Shown here: piece after piece, positions 1-9,185 of the stretch
Layout: every line of letters starts with the position of its first letter
Position numbering within the stretch: position 1 is the first letter of the stretch
Source: Spirochaetales bacterium
GTDB taxonomy: Bacteria > Spirochaetota > Spirochaetia > Sphaerochaetales > Sphaerochaetaceae
Assembly (NCBI GenBank): GCA_012514185.1
Contig: JAAZAT010000271.1
Span: 1 to 48,563, forward strand
Length of the DNA: 48,563 nt
Reading direction: 5' to 3'
Notes under the pieces: generated by a model
Told to the model about the DNA's origin: nothing
The model's input: the letters and a program-made list of their open reading frames with translations, nothing else
Databases searched by the model: none
Made by a program: the position numbers and the translations under genes

Positions 1-1597
1 CTGCATCGTCACGCTGACGCTCACTGTAACAGTAGACCGTCTGGTTCTTGTTGCGCACCCGAAAGAGCGGAGTCTCCAGAATATACAATCTGCCTGCAAG
101 CACCAAATCCTCAAAATAGGTCAGAAAATAGGTCATCAGGAGGTTGCGGATGTGAAACCCGTCGGTATCGGCATCGGTTGCGATGATGACCTTTCCGTAC
201 CGGAGCCCCTCCACCCCGTTCTCAATCCCCAGGGCGACCATCATGTTGTACAGCTCGGCATTCTTGTAGATCTCCGTCTTCTTCTTGCCGTAGACGTTCA
301 CGATCTTGCCCCTGAGGCTGAACACAGCCTGGGTCATGACATCACGCGTCTTGGTGATGGTCCCCGAAGCACTATCACCCTCGGTCAGGAAGATCATGGA
401 TTGTTCACACTCATCCTGGTGCGAGGCGCTTTGGCCCAAGTGGTACTTGCAATCCTTGAGCTTGGGAATATTCAACGAAACCTTCTTCGCCGACTCCCTC
501 GCCCCCTTCTTTACCTCATTGAGTTCCTTGCGCAGTGCCTCGTTGTTGATGATCTTCTGATATATCTTCTGGGCTTCCTCGGCATTCTTGAGCAAAAAGT
601 CTACGATGGCGTCCCGTACTTCATTCACAATCCACGTACGGATTTCGGTATTGGAGAGCTTGTTCTTCGTCTGTGACTCAAACACCGGTTCCTTCACCTT
701 CACCGCAACAGCCCCCACAACACCCTCACGGACGTCCTGGGGCGCCCAATTCTTCTTGAAGTGCTCGTTGATGCCCTTGAGGATTCCCTCCTTGAAGGCG
801 CTCTGATGCGTCCCTCCATCGGTGGTATGCTGGCCGTTCACATACGAGAAATAGTTTTCTCCGTAGGAACCCGCCACATGGGTAAGCGCAAACTCCAGCT
901 GCTTGGCTTGGTAGTGGATGATGGAGTAGAGGTTTTCACTCCCCACCTCTTTTTCCAACAGGTCGAGCAAGCCATGGGCAGACTTGTAGATCTTGTTGTT
1001 GTAGTCGAGTGCGAGACCGGTGTTCAGGTAGGCATAACTCCACAACCTGGAGATGATGAAGTCCTCGTTGTAGGCATACTCGCCGAACAACTCGGGATCG
1101 GGGATGAAGGACACCTCCGTACCGTCGGCTTCCTTGGTGGATCCGGTCTCCTCATTCACCAAGATCCCCTGGGAGAAGGTTGCGCTGTGGAATGTTCCTT
1201 CCCTGTAGCTGGTGACCATGAAGTGGGACGAAAGCGCATTGACAGCCTTGGTTCCCACCCCGTTCAAGCCGACCGAAAACTGAAACACATCGTCGCTGTA
1301 TTTTGCACCGGTGTTGATGATCGAAACACACTCGACCACCTTGCCAAGCGGAATGCCGCGGCCGTAGTCGCGCACCCGCACTTCGCACTCCTTGCGGCGG
1401 ATGACAACCTTATTGCCAAAGCCCATGATGAATTCATCGATGCTGTTGTCCACCACCTCCTTGAGCAGGATGTAGATTCCGTCATCGACATGCGTACCAT
1501 TTCCCAACCGCCCGATATACATGCCTGGACGCTTTCGTATATGTTCCAGCGCACTAAGCGTTTGGATTTTTGATTCATCATAAGTAGTCTTTGCCAT
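1..1597 (-). CDS. parE: DNA topoisomerase IV subunit B (ParE-type), 3' end outside window
   Basis: This is the ATPase and TOPRIM subunit of a type IIA topoisomerase, which decatenates or relaxes DNA together with a ParC/GyrA-type partner. The 532 visible residues contain the GHKL ATPase start (KRPGMYIG), the VVDNSIDEF helix, the ATP-lid glycines (GLNGVGTKAVNAL), the TOPRIM motif EGDSASG and the metal-binding stretch TDADTDGFHIR. The wording of the TOPRIM region (EGDSASG, LRGKIVNVYGKK, TPLFRVRNK) resembles the ParE branch seen in Bacteroidota more than classical GyrB, so I call it ParE; GyrB cannot be wholly excluded without the C-terminus. The ATG at 1597 has no Shine-Dalgarno site; a consensus promoter ends 8 nt upstream of it, which suggests a leaderless mRNA. 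The C-terminus, and perhaps parC, lie beyond position 1. Confidence 0.88.
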   Translation of the reverse strand, partial: MAKTTYDESKIQTLSALEHIRKRPGMYIGRLGNGTHVDDGIYILLKEVVDNSIDEFIMGFGNKVVIRRKECEVRVRDYGRGIPLGKVVECVSIINTGAKYSDDVFQFSVGLNGVGTKAVNALSSHFMVTSYREGTFHSATFSQGILVNEETGSTKEADGTEVSFIPDPELFGEYAYNEDFIISRLWSYAYLNTGLALDYNNKIYKSAHGLLDLLEKEVGSENLYSIIHYQAKQLEFALTHVAGSYGENYFSYVNGQHTTDGGTHQSAFKEGILKGINEHFKKNWAPQDVREGVVGAVAVKVKEPVFESQTKNKLSNTEIRTWIVNEVRDAIVDFLLKNAEEAQKIYQKIINNEALRKELNEVKKGARESAKKVSLNIPKLKDCKYHLGQSASHQDECEQSMIFLTEGDSASGTITKTRDVMTQAVFSLRGKIVNVYGKKKTEIYKNAELYNMMVALGIENGVEGLRYGKVIIATDADTDGFHIRNLLMTYFLTYFEDLVLAGRLYILETPLFRVRNKNQTVYCYSERQRDDA

Positions 1598-1634
1598 ATC
1601 TCGCGATTATAGCAGAATTCAGCAATGATGGCAA
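1598..1634 (-). promoter_or_regulatory. parE promoter, predicted leaderless
   Basis: Reading the minus strand, TTGCCA (1634-1629) and a perfect TATAAT (1611-1606) are separated by 17 nt, and only 8 nt (CGCGAGAT) lie between the -10 box and the ATG at 1597. The expected transcription start therefore falls on or within 1-2 nt of the start codon. Confidence 0.7.
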
Positions 1635-1654
1635 AATAGTCTCATATTTCTCCC

Positions 1655-1683
1655 TTGCGCCGGAGAAATTGCTCGAGTACCCT
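1655..1683 (+). promoter_or_regulatory. Promoter of the YhhN-CorA-GNAT operon, predicted leaderless
   Basis: TTGCGC (1655-1660), a 17-nt spacer and TACCCT (1678-1683) are followed by 6 nt and the ATG at 1690. The -10 box is weak but keeps the key T, A and final T. It is arranged back to back with the parE promoter. Confidence 0.45.
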
Positions 1684-1689
1684 GCACGT

Positions 1690-2286
1690 ATGGATACGAT
1701 ACTTATACTGTATATAACGTTGGCCCTGCTCCATCTGAGTCTGAGGGCTGAAGATTTGAAACGCCTCGGCTCACTGGTCAAGGTTCTCTTGATGCCGATG
1801 CTCATGGTGTACGTACTGAGAAACGGTGCACAGCCTCTTTTGCTCATCTCATTGTCATTTGCAACGTTGGGCGATTATTTTCTCACCGACGGCATCAGGA
1901 GATCCTCCTTCACCCTGGGCATGATCAGCTTCGCCCTTGCACACCTCTTGTACTCCCTGCATCTGTTGCTGCGGCCGCTGCAAATGCCCCGCCTTCTGAT
2001 CGGATCTCTCTTGATGCTCATCCCGATGACCTATCTTCTACTGCTTCTCAAGACATCCCCCGTCAAGCTGCGATATGCCCTCTACGGCCTGAACCTGTTC
2101 ATCATGACAGCCTTGTGCTTCGGCAGTGGTTCGACTCTTGCATCGCTTGGAGCCTTGGCTTTCATCATCTCCGACGGTATGATTGGCATGGAGGCTTTGC
2201 ATCGACGCCGATTCAGCGTCATCACCGAGATGGCCGTCTACATTCTGGCCCAACTGTTGTTGGTGCTGGGTTTTGTGAATTTGTAG
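1690..2286 (+). CDS. YhhN family membrane protein (lysoplasmalogenase-like)
   Basis: This is a 198-residue polytopic membrane protein with about seven to eight hydrophobic segments. Family signs are the acidic residue in a helix (SFATLGDYFL), the repeated helix pairs, and the late helix GALAFIISDGMIGMEAL, whose Ser-Asp pair matches the conserved region of YhhN/TMEM86 proteins. Characterised relatives hydrolyse lysoplasmalogen to an aldehyde and a glycerophospho-base; that activity is a family inference here. I chose the ATG at 1690 rather than an upstream start at 1591, because the longer version would overlap the parE start and add a poorly hydrophobic tail. It opens an operon with corA 8 nt downstream. 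Confidence 0.72.
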   Translation: MDTILILYITLALLHLSLRAEDLKRLGSLVKVLLMPMLMVYVLRNGAQPLLLISLSFATLGDYFLTDGIRRSSFTLGMISFALAHLLYSLHLLLRPLQMPRLLIGSLLMLIPMTYLLLLLKTSPVKLRYALYGLNLFIMTALCFGSGSTLASLGALAFIISDGMIGMEALHRRRFSVITEMAVYILAQLLLVLGFVNL

Positions 2287-2294
2287 GAGAACGC

Positions 2295-3338
2295 ATGCAC
2301 GAAAAAAAAGTATCGCCGCCCTATGCACACAAGAAGAAAGAAGGACTTGCAGCAGGAAGTCTCATCTACGTCGGAGACACCCAGCCCCAACAGACAGCCA
2401 TCCGCACACACATCTATCATGCAGGATCGTATCGGGTGGAGCAAGGATACAAACGTGCCGAGAAGGAGCCTGTGTTGTGGGTGGAGATCACGGGCCTTGA
2501 GGATATCCAGACCATTGTAAAGATTGCCAAAGAGTTCCAGATTGCCAACCTCAGCCTTGAGGATGTATTTTCCACCGACCAGCGTCTGAAACTGGACCAG
2601 TACGACTCCTATCTTTCGGTAACCTTGAGAATCCTGGCTCATCAAGGGACCGAGGAGCAGCAGCTCACCCTCTTTCTAGGCGATGGGTGGTTGCTCTCGA
2701 TTGCAGAGTACAACCACCAGAGCTTCGACGCGGTAATCCGCCAGATATCCTCGGCGACCAAACTGCAGGGTGCCGGCTCCAGCGCCCTGCTGCATGCACT
2801 CATCGACCGGGTGGTCGACCAGTATCTGGTCAAGGCTGATGAGCTGGAGTTGAAAACCGAAAATCTGGAGGAGTTGGTCATAACCAATCCCCAGGAGACC
2901 ACTGCTTCGGTCATCCATCAGCAAAAGGCTGATATTCTGAAGCTGAGAAGAATGACAAACCCATTGAGGGAAATTCTTACCACCCTCATACGGACGGAAA
3001 ATCCCTTTCTGGACCGAAACACGACGTTTTTATTACGGGACGTCTACGACCACGCCCTCTGGCTTGCCGAGGAGTGTGATATGATGCGCGAGACGGTATC
3101 GGGAATCATGGAAGTCTACCTCTCAAGCCTCGATATGAAGATGAACGCCATCATGAAGGTGTTGACCATCATCTCAACCATCTTCATCCCGCTCACCTTC
3201 CTGACCGGCTTGTACGGCATGAACTTCTCCTATATGCCGCTCACTGGTGTGTATTGGGGTTTCTTTGCAATCCTGGTCTGCTGTATTCTGGTTGTCTGCG
3301 GCATGGCCGTCTATTTCAGGAGAAAAAAATGGTGGTGA
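2295..3338 (+). CDS. corA: CorA family divalent cation (Mg2+/Co2+) transporter
   Basis: This 347-residue protein has the CorA plan: a large cytoplasmic N-terminal alpha/beta domain, a long helix (about 200-290), and two C-terminal membrane helices joined by the signature GMN loop (YGMNFSYMP). It should form a pentameric channel for Mg2+ or related ions in the inner membrane. The start at 2295 is supported by an AGGAG site about 5 nt upstream. The short basic C-terminus (RRKKWW) is the usual cytoplasmic tail. The last 10 nt overlap the next gene, so translation is probably coupled. Confidence 0.93.
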   Translation: MHEKKVSPPYAHKKKEGLAAGSLIYVGDTQPQQTAIRTHIYHAGSYRVEQGYKRAEKEPVLWVEITGLEDIQTIVKIAKEFQIANLSLEDVFSTDQRLKLDQYDSYLSVTLRILAHQGTEEQQLTLFLGDGWLLSIAEYNHQSFDAVIRQISSATKLQGAGSSALLHALIDRVVDQYLVKADELELKTENLEELVITNPQETTASVIHQQKADILKLRRMTNPLREILTTLIRTENPFLDRNTTFLLRDVYDHALWLAEECDMMRETVSGIMEVYLSSLDMKMNAIMKVLTIISTIFIPLTFLTGLYGMNFSYMPLTGVYWGFFAILVCCILVVCGMAVYFRRKKWW

Positions 3339-4159
3339 CAAACACGCTCAAGCATACGGACCTGGAGGAACTGCTTCCTGTTTTCAATGAAGCCTTCAGT
3401 GATTACGATGTTCCCGTTTCCATGACGATGCAAGCGCTATCCTCCCATTTGAACAGTCTCTCCTTCAGCAAGGATGACTCGGTCGGCTTGTTCGACAGAC
3501 GACGACTGGTAGGCTTTTTGCTGATCGGCCGCCGAGGCAGCGTCGCCTACGACGCAGGAACCGGCATCATTCCTTCCTATCGGGGAAGGGGTCTCTCACA
3601 TTCGCTCATCGATGCAGCCGCCGCCCATCTTGCAGCAAGAGGCTGCACCACCTTCGTCCTGGAAGTCCTCGATACCAATACCAAGGCAAAGAACCTCTAC
3701 CAAAGCCATGGATTTGCCGTCAGGCGCAGCTTGTTGTGCTTTTCAGCCAAGCAAGATGAACTTGTCGGGCAGTCCGATCTTTTGCTGCTGCCCCACGAGG
3801 ATGGATACCGCGTCCCATCATGCTACCCAAGCAGCTACCAGAACAATGACCAGTCGGTTGCAATGGGGTTGTATACGTGCTCGGACATCGTCGATCAGGG
3901 AATGAGAAAAGGATTTGCATGGTACCACCAAACCCGTGGTTCGATAGCCCAGATCAACATAGAACCTCAGTATAGAGATGAAGGCCTTATGAAGAAGGCT
4001 ATCATTTCCTGTGCCAGAACGTGTACCACCGAGATAGTGCGCACCCTCAACGTCGATGAGGCGGACACGGTTCTCATAAACGCCCTGCAGGCTGCGGGTT
4101 TCACCAGATTCACCACCCAAAGTGAAATGGTTCTCATCCTTGAAGAGCAGAAACAATGA
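3329..4159 (+). CDS. GNAT family N-acetyltransferase, probable tandem GNAT
   Basis: This 276-residue protein carries a typical GNAT core in its N-terminal half: the acetyl-CoA pyrophosphate loop appears as YRGRGLS (Q/RxxGxG/A type), followed by a helix and the beta-strand/NLYQSHGF element. The C-terminal half (about 175-276) repeats the fold faintly (IEPQYRDEGLMKKAI, then ALQAAGF), so it looks like a duplicated, degenerate second GNAT domain. The substrate is unknown. The ATG at 3329 lies inside the end of corA with AGGAGA just upstream, and the gene ends in an ATGA overlap with the next GNAT gene. Both overlaps point to a tightly coupled operon. Confidence 0.8.
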   Translation: MVVTNTLKHTDLEELLPVFNEAFSDYDVPVSMTMQALSSHLNSLSFSKDDSVGLFDRRRLVGFLLIGRRGSVAYDAGTGIIPSYRGRGLSHSLIDAAAAHLAARGCTTFVLEVLDTNTKAKNLYQSHGFAVRRSLLCFSAKQDELVGQSDLLLLPHEDGYRVPSCYPSSYQNNDQSVAMGLYTCSDIVDQGMRKGFAWYHQTRGSIAQINIEPQYRDEGLMKKAIISCARTCTTEIVRTLNVDEADTVLINALQAAGFTRFTTQSEMVLILEEQKQ

Positions 4160-5229
4160 GCACATACTCCATTTCAGTCATGAAAAAAGAGCAGGAAGCC
4201 GAGACAAGAGAGCTCATGCAGCGTTGCTTTGACAAAAGCCTTGCCTCGATCTTCTTTCTCCATCCCGATACCACGTTGGTCGTCCTTTTTGAGGACAAGG
4301 TCGTTGCCGGTTTGAATCTCGATGTCTACCAGGTGAACAAACAGGTGAAAATGGGCTATCTGGGATGGCTTTACACCGCCAAGGAGCACCGGGGCAAGGG
4401 TCTTGCAGGCAAGCTCTTGAGCGAAGCTCTGCTCTTTTTGAAGAGCTTGGGCTGCACCGATGTTGCAGGGTGCGTGGAAGGGGATAATCCCGCATCCTTC
4501 AAGCACCTTGAAGCAAAAGGGTTTTCCCGTCTTTCACTCTTCAGCCAGATCCAGCGCTTTCGCTTCGGACTTTTCCGGGTTTGGAAGCATGCATCCCGAT
4601 TCTTCGACATGGGGTACTTTTTTTGGCATCTGAGCCTCGACGATACCCGTAGGCGATCCTATCCGGAAAACATCAACGCCTTTGTGTTGGGAGCTTGTGC
4701 AAACACCCTGCTGTTCATCCCGGTCCTCTGTGGCTGGAACCTGATCGCTCTTCTCAACGTATCCTGGATGCAGGTCTCCCACGAGACCAGGGGTCTCCTC
4801 TTTGCACTCCCCCTGCTGAGCTTGCTCGTACGCACTCTGCCTTCTTTTGTATTTGCACACACACAGAAAATCCGGCTCGTCTACCGGCAGTGGGATACAG
4901 CGTATTTCACAGCCCTTCTGCTGCCGCTTCTCTTGGGCCTGCCTTTCCCTGTACCCGGAAACCTCTATATACAAGGAAGCGATTGGTCATTGAAAACCCA
5001 TGCCAAAGACCTGGCACGCATGAGCCTGATCTCCAATACTTCGCTCGCACTGCTCTTCATCCTGCTTCCCAATCCCTATACATTGTTTCTGTTGACCCTT
5101 GATACGTTCTTTTTCTTCTATCCGTTCTGCGGGTTCAACGCCTCACGCATCAAGCGGGAAGGTTGGAATTTCCGCCTCTTCAGTTATGTTCTTACCCTTG
5201 CCTGCTACGCATTTCTCTTGGTATACTGA
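4156..5229 (+). CDS. GNAT acetyltransferase fused to a polytopic membrane domain
   Basis: Residues 1-130 form a GNAT domain with the acetyl-CoA loop HRGKGLAGKLL and the terminal element ASFKHLEAKGF. After a linker (about 130-170) the remaining 190 residues hold about five to six hydrophobic segments with few charges, ending close to the C-terminus. The protein is therefore probably anchored in the inner membrane with its acetyltransferase domain in the cytoplasm. I do not recognise the membrane domain; a role in modifying a lipid, glycan or membrane-delivered substrate is only a guess. The start overlaps the stop of the preceding GNAT gene (ATGA, 4156-4159), and the gene is followed by a terminator. 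Confidence 0.75.
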   Translation: MSTYSISVMKKEQEAETRELMQRCFDKSLASIFFLHPDTTLVVLFEDKVVAGLNLDVYQVNKQVKMGYLGWLYTAKEHRGKGLAGKLLSEALLFLKSLGCTDVAGCVEGDNPASFKHLEAKGFSRLSLFSQIQRFRFGLFRVWKHASRFFDMGYFFWHLSLDDTRRRSYPENINAFVLGACANTLLFIPVLCGWNLIALLNVSWMQVSHETRGLLFALPLLSLLVRTLPSFVFAHTQKIRLVYRQWDTAYFTALLLPLLLGLPFPVPGNLYIQGSDWSLKTHAKDLARMSLISNTSLALLFILLPNPYTLFLLTLDTFFFFYPFCGFNASRIKREGWNFRLFSYVLTLACYAFLLVY

Positions 5230-5262
5230 TTGCATTATGGATGACCCGTTACCTAGTAAAGG

Positions 5263-5288
5263 GTGTTCAGGCGAACACTCGTTTTTTT
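5263..5288 (+). terminator. Rho-independent terminator of the YhhN-CorA-GNAT operon
   Basis: GTGTTC (5263-5268) and GAACAC (5273-5278) form a 6-bp stem with a 4-nt loop, followed after TCG by seven T residues (5282-5288). It lies 34 nt after the last stop codon. Confidence 0.7.
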
Positions 5289-5310
5289 CGTATGTGGCCG
5301 GGAGGTGTAC

Positions 5311-6576
5311 ATGCAAGTACAACTGACCGCCATCGTTATTCTGCTGTTGCTTTCTGCTGTCTTCTCAGCAACGGAAACAGCCTACACCTCCCTCTCATTC
5401 GTGCAGCTAAAGACCTTGGAGAACCGCAAAAAGCGCTCAAGCAGGCTTGCCTACAAGCTCAGCCAAAACCGTGATGCCTTACTCACCACGGTCCTTGTCG
5501 GCAACAATGTGGTGAACATCTCAGCCTCCGCATTGGTGACCACATTCGCCATCGAGCATTTCTCAAGCCAGGCTGTAGGTTATGCCACCGGCATCCTTAC
5601 GCTGGTGATTCTGATTTTCGGGGAGATAACCCCCAAGCAGCTTGCACTCACGCACAACATGAAAATCGCCGTCTTCATGGCATACCCGCTTCGGTTCATC
5701 TCCCTTCTCATGTTCCCTGTTGTGTGGCTGCTCAGACAATTCTCCTCCTTGATCACCCGCCTGTTCGCTTCCCACACCGAGCCGGCCATCACGACCGAGG
5801 GGGTGATGCACATGGTGGATGCCGCCGAGGATGAGGGTCTGGTGGACCAGTATGAATCCGATTTGATGCAGAGAGCCATCCACTTCAGCGACACCCAGGT
5901 CCGCACCATCATGACCCACCGCACCAATGTGTTTTGCATCAGTGACGAGCTGACGATCCGTGACGCCTTCCCTTCCATCGTGAAGTCGGGTTTCAGCCGT
6001 GTTCCAGTCTTCCACGGCAGCGCCGAGAACATCATAGGGATTGTGCTGGTCCGTGACATCCTGCGGGCCCAGCTGGAGAAGCGAATGGACAAGAGCATCT
6101 CCACCATTCTCAGGAAGCCCATCTTCGTACCGGAGCAGATGCACCTTGACGATGTATTCTTCTTGTTCAAGAAGGATAAGTTGCAGCAAGCCATCGTGCT
6201 GGATGAATACGGCGGTTTCAGCGGAGTGGTGACCATGGAGGATGTGGCTGAACAACTGTTCGGCGAGCTTTATGACGAGCACGAGCGAAGGTTTCCCGAT
6301 CGAATCGTCGAGCGGGAACAGATGCCGGGAACCTTCCTGGTCATGGCGGACACACCGTTCCAGCAGTTTATCGATGAACTGGATCTTTCGGCTGACTATC
6401 AGAAGCAGAGGACTTCCACGGTTGCCGCCTATGTATTGGAGTTGACCGGAGACATCCCCCAGGAGGGGGATGTCGTCCAGTCTTCTTTAGGAACCTTCCG
6501 CATCATTTCCATGAAGGGAAACAGGATGGAGGCGGTGGAATTTTCTCCGACCATCGATGATGGAACCCTTCTGTAG
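5311..6576 (+). CDS. CNNM/CBS-domain membrane protein (HlyC/CorC family)
   Basis: This 421-residue protein has the family order: a CNNM (DUF21) transmembrane domain with three to four helices (about 1-140, including ATETAYTSL and FGEITPKQLAL), a pair of CBS domains (about 195-330, RTIMTHRTNVF and LRKPIFVP), and a C-terminal CorC/HlyC transporter-associated domain (about 340-421). Relatives are Mg2+/Co2+ efflux or Na+-coupled transporters; the old name hemolysin is not a function. The start at 5311 has an excellent GGGAGGTG site. Although corA is nearby, a terminator separates the two units. A weak promoter candidate (TTGCAT 5230-5235, TAGTAA 5254-5259) would start transcription inside the terminator stem. 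Confidence 0.88.
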   Translation: MQVQLTAIVILLLLSAVFSATETAYTSLSFVQLKTLENRKKRSSRLAYKLSQNRDALLTTVLVGNNVVNISASALVTTFAIEHFSSQAVGYATGILTLVILIFGEITPKQLALTHNMKIAVFMAYPLRFISLLMFPVVWLLRQFSSLITRLFASHTEPAITTEGVMHMVDAAEDEGLVDQYESDLMQRAIHFSDTQVRTIMTHRTNVFCISDELTIRDAFPSIVKSGFSRVPVFHGSAENIIGIVLVRDILRAQLEKRMDKSISTILRKPIFVPEQMHLDDVFFLFKKDKLQQAIVLDEYGGFSGVVTMEDVAEQLFGELYDEHERRFPDRIVEREQMPGTFLVMADTPFQQFIDELDLSADYQKQRTSTVAAYVLELTGDIPQEGDVVQSSLGTFRIISMKGNRMEAVEFSPTIDDGTLL

Positions 6577-6578
6577 CG

Positions 6579-6607
6579 TTGACTGAAGCGTGATGCGAAG
6601 GTATGAT
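6579..6607 (+). promoter_or_regulatory. leuS promoter, predicted leaderless
   Basis: TTGACT (6579-6584), a 17-nt spacer and TATGAT (6602-6607) are followed by 7 nt and ATG at 6615. The two upstream in-frame ATGs (6603, 6606) lie within the -10 box itself, so transcripts from this promoter could not use them. Confidence 0.65.
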
Positions 6608-6614
6608 GGCTCCC

Positions 6615-9131
6615 ATGAGCAAATATCCCTTCCATGAAATAGAGACGAAATGGCAACGGTACTGGGACGAGCATCAGAGTTTTGCCGTCACCGAGGATCC
6701 AAGCATCCCCAAGGACAAGCGGGTGTATGTCCTGGATATGTTCCCGTACCCCTCCGGAGCCGGACTGCATGTCGGCCATCCTGAAGGATATACCGCCACC
6801 GATATCTACTGCAGATTCCTCAGGATGAACGGGTACAATGTCCTCCATCCGATGGGATTCGATTCTTTCGGCCTCCCGGCGGAGAACTATGCCATCAAGA
6901 CCGGCACCCATCCAAGGACGACCACCGAAAAGAATATTGAGAACTTCCGCAAACAGATCAAGAGCCTGGGCTTCAGCTACGACTGGAATCGAGAGATTTC
7001 CACCCACAGAAGCGACTATTACCGCTGGACCCAGTGGATTTTCATCCAGCTCTTCAACAAGAATCTTGCCTATGAATCACACACCCCGATCAACTGGTGC
7101 GAGGCATGCAAAACCGGCTTGGCCAACGAGGAAGTGAAGGAAGGCAAGTGCGAACGGTGCGGCACCACGGTGGTTCGCAAGAACATCCGCCAGTGGGTGC
7201 TGAAAATCACCGAATATGCAGACAAGCTGCTTGCCGACCTGGACAGTGTAGACTGGCCGGAGTCGGTGAAGCTCATGCAGCGCAACTGGATCGGGCGCAG
7301 TGAAGGCGCCTCCGTCTTCTTCAAGGTCGATGGGATGGACGCCCAGCTGGAAGTCTATACCACCCGCGCCGATACGCTCTTCGGGGCAACGTACATGGTC
7401 GTCGCTCCTGAGCACCCGTTGGTTGCCCAGCTGACCAAGGCTGAGCAGAAAGAGGCCGTCGAGGAGTATCTTGAGTCAAGCGCACGCAAGAGCGATCTTG
7501 AGAGAACCGACCTTGCAAAAGAAAAAACCGGTGTCTTCAGCGGCAGTTATGCGATCAATCCGGTAAACGGCAAGCTCATTCCCATCTGGGTTGCCGACTA
7601 CGTCTTGATCAGCTACGGTACCGGTGCAATCATGGCTGTTCCCGCCCACGATACCCGCGACTGGGAGTTCGCCAAGAAGTTCGACCTGCCCATCGTCGAG
7701 GTACTCAAGAGCGAAGTCGACGTACAGACCCAAGCTTGGACCGAGGATGGGGTGCATGTGAACAGCGACTTCCTCGACGGCTTGAACAAGGAAGATGCCA
7801 TCAAGACCATGCTCGCTTGGCTTGAGGAGCATAAGCTTGGTTCGAAGGCAGTCAACTACAAGCTTCGCGACTGGATATTCAGCCGACAGCGCTATTGGGG
7901 AGAACCCATTCCCTTGGTGCACTGCCCCACCTGCGGTACGGTTGCCGTTCCTGAGGACCAGCTCCCCCTGCTGCTGCCTGAAGTAAGCAGTTATGAGCCC
8001 AGCGGAACCGGAGAGAGCCCGCTTGCAAAGATTGATGAGTGGGTCAATTGCTCCTGTCCGGTTTGCGGTGGAAAGGCAAAACGTGAAACAAACACCATGC
8101 CCCAGTGGGCGGGTTCCTGCTGGTACTACCTGCGCTATCTCGACCCAGAGAATGACAAGCAGTTCGTCTCAGCCGAGAAGGAAGCATACTGGATGCCCGT
8201 CGACCTCTATGTCGGAGGCGCCGAGCACGCAGTGCTCCACCTGCTGTACGCCCGATTCTGGCATAAGGTCCTCTTCGACCTCGGCCTGGTTTCCACCTCC
8301 GAACCCTTCAAGCGATTGGTCAATCAGGGCATGATCACCAGCTATGCATTCCAACGCAAGGACAAGAGCCTGGTCCCCACCGATATGGTTGAGGAGAAAG
8401 AGACCGATGTCTTTGTCGAGAAAGCAACCGGTGAGGTCCTTGAGCGGGTCATCGCGAAAATGTCAAAGAGCTTGAAGAACGTCATCAATCCCGATGAGAT
8501 CATCAGCGAGTACGGCGCCGACTCGATGCGCATGTATGAGATGTTCATGGGACCGCTTGAAGTTTCCAAGCCTTGGGCTACGACCGGTTTGGTCGGTGTG
8601 TATCGGTTCCTCGACCGCATCTACAGGCTCTTTGAGGAGCGGACCGTCATCGATGAACAGCCTTCGGATGAGTTGAACAGGACACTGCACAAGACAATCA
8701 AGAAGGTGACCTATGATACCAACACCCTGAACTTCAATACGGCGATCAGCCAGATGATGGTATTGGTCAATGAGCTGTACAAGGTCGAAACCCTGCCCAG
8801 GGTGGTGGCCGAGACTTTGGTCAAGCTGCTCGGCCCGTACGTTCCCCACCTTGCTGAAGAGCTGTGGGAGCGCCTTGGCCACAGCGGAGGGCTGTCAACT
8901 GTTGCATGGCCGCAGTTCGTAGAGGAGTTGACGGTCGACAACCAGATCGAGATGGTCTTCCAGGTCAACGGTAAGGTTCGTTCCAAGGTGACGGTTTCCA
9001 AAGGACTTGGCAAGGATGAAGTCCTGGCAATGGCAAAGAAGGATGAGAAACTTGCGAGCTGGCTCGAAGGCAGGACGATCGTCAAGGAGATCGTCGTTGC
9101 CGACAAGCTGGTGAATATCGTGGTAAAATAA
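6615..9131 (+). CDS. leuS: Leucyl-tRNA synthetase
   Basis: This 838-residue class Ia synthetase charges tRNA-Leu with leucine. It carries the HIGH-type motif HVGH (about 52-55), the KMSKS motif (615-619), a CP1 editing domain with [15 protein letters not shown], and Cys pairs of zinc-binding inserts (CEAC/CERC and CPTCG/CPVCGG). The length fits bacterial LeuRS. I chose the ATG at 6615 (MSKYPF) because a promoter -10 box covers the two upstream in-frame ATGs and because the family normally begins close to this point. A GAAGG at 6597-6601 would suit the ATG at 6606 if transcription came through from the preceding gene. A strong terminator follows. Confidence 0.96.
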   Translation: MSKYPFHEIETKWQRYWDEHQSFAVTEDPSIPKDKRVYVLDMFPYPSGAGLHVGHPEGYTATDIYCRFLRMNGYNVLHPMGFDSFGLPAENYAIKTGTHPRTTTEKNIENFRKQIKSLGFSYDWNREISTHRSDYYRWTQWIFIQLFNKNLAYESHTPINWCEACKTGLANEEVKEGKCERCGTTVVRKNIRQWVLKITEYADKLLADLDSVDWPESVKLMQRNWIGRSEGASVFFKVDGMDAQLEVYTTRADTLFGATYMVVAPEHPLVAQLTKAEQKEAVEEYLESSARKSDLERTDLAKEKTGVFSGSYAINPVNGKLIPIWVADYVLISYGTGAIMAVPAHDTRDWEFAKKFDLPIVEVLKSEVDVQTQAWTEDGVHVNSDFLDGLNKEDAIKTMLAWLEEHKLGSKAVNYKLRDWIFSRQRYWGEPIPLVHCPTCGTVAVPEDQLPLLLPEVSSYEPSGTGESPLAKIDEWVNCSCPVCGGKAKRETNTMPQWAGSCWYYLRYLDPENDKQFVSAEKEAYWMPVDLYVGGAEHAVLHLLYARFWHKVLFDLGLVSTSEPFKRLVNQGMITSYAFQRKDKSLVPTDMVEEKETDVFVEKATGEVLERVIAKMSKSLKNVINPDEIISEYGADSMRMYEMFMGPLEVSKPWATTGLVGVYRFLDRIYRLFEERTVIDEQPSDELNRTLHKTIKKVTYDTNTLNFNTAISQMMVLVNELYKVETLPRVVAETLVKLLGPYVPHLAEELWERLGHSGGLSTVAWPQFVEELTVDNQIEMVFQVNGKVRSKVTVSKGLGKDEVLAMAKKDEKLASWLEGRTIVKEIVVADKLVNIVVK

Positions 9132-9149
9132 CGAATACAATACAGCCCT

Positions 9150-9185
9150 ACCACGCGAGAGTCCGCTCACGCGTGGTTTTTTTTT
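9150..9185 (+). terminator. Rho-independent terminator of leuS
   Basis: ACCACGCG (9150-9157) pairs perfectly with CGCGTGGT (9170-9177) around a 12-nt loop, followed by nine T residues (9177-9185). The opposite gene ends at the T run, but there is no T run for it on the other side. Confidence 0.9.

Noticed and set aside
761-1573. 270-codon open frame on the plus strand in the parE region
   Set aside because: The minus strand carries an uninterrupted topoisomerase B subunit with ATPase and TOPRIM motifs, which is cut by the window edge.
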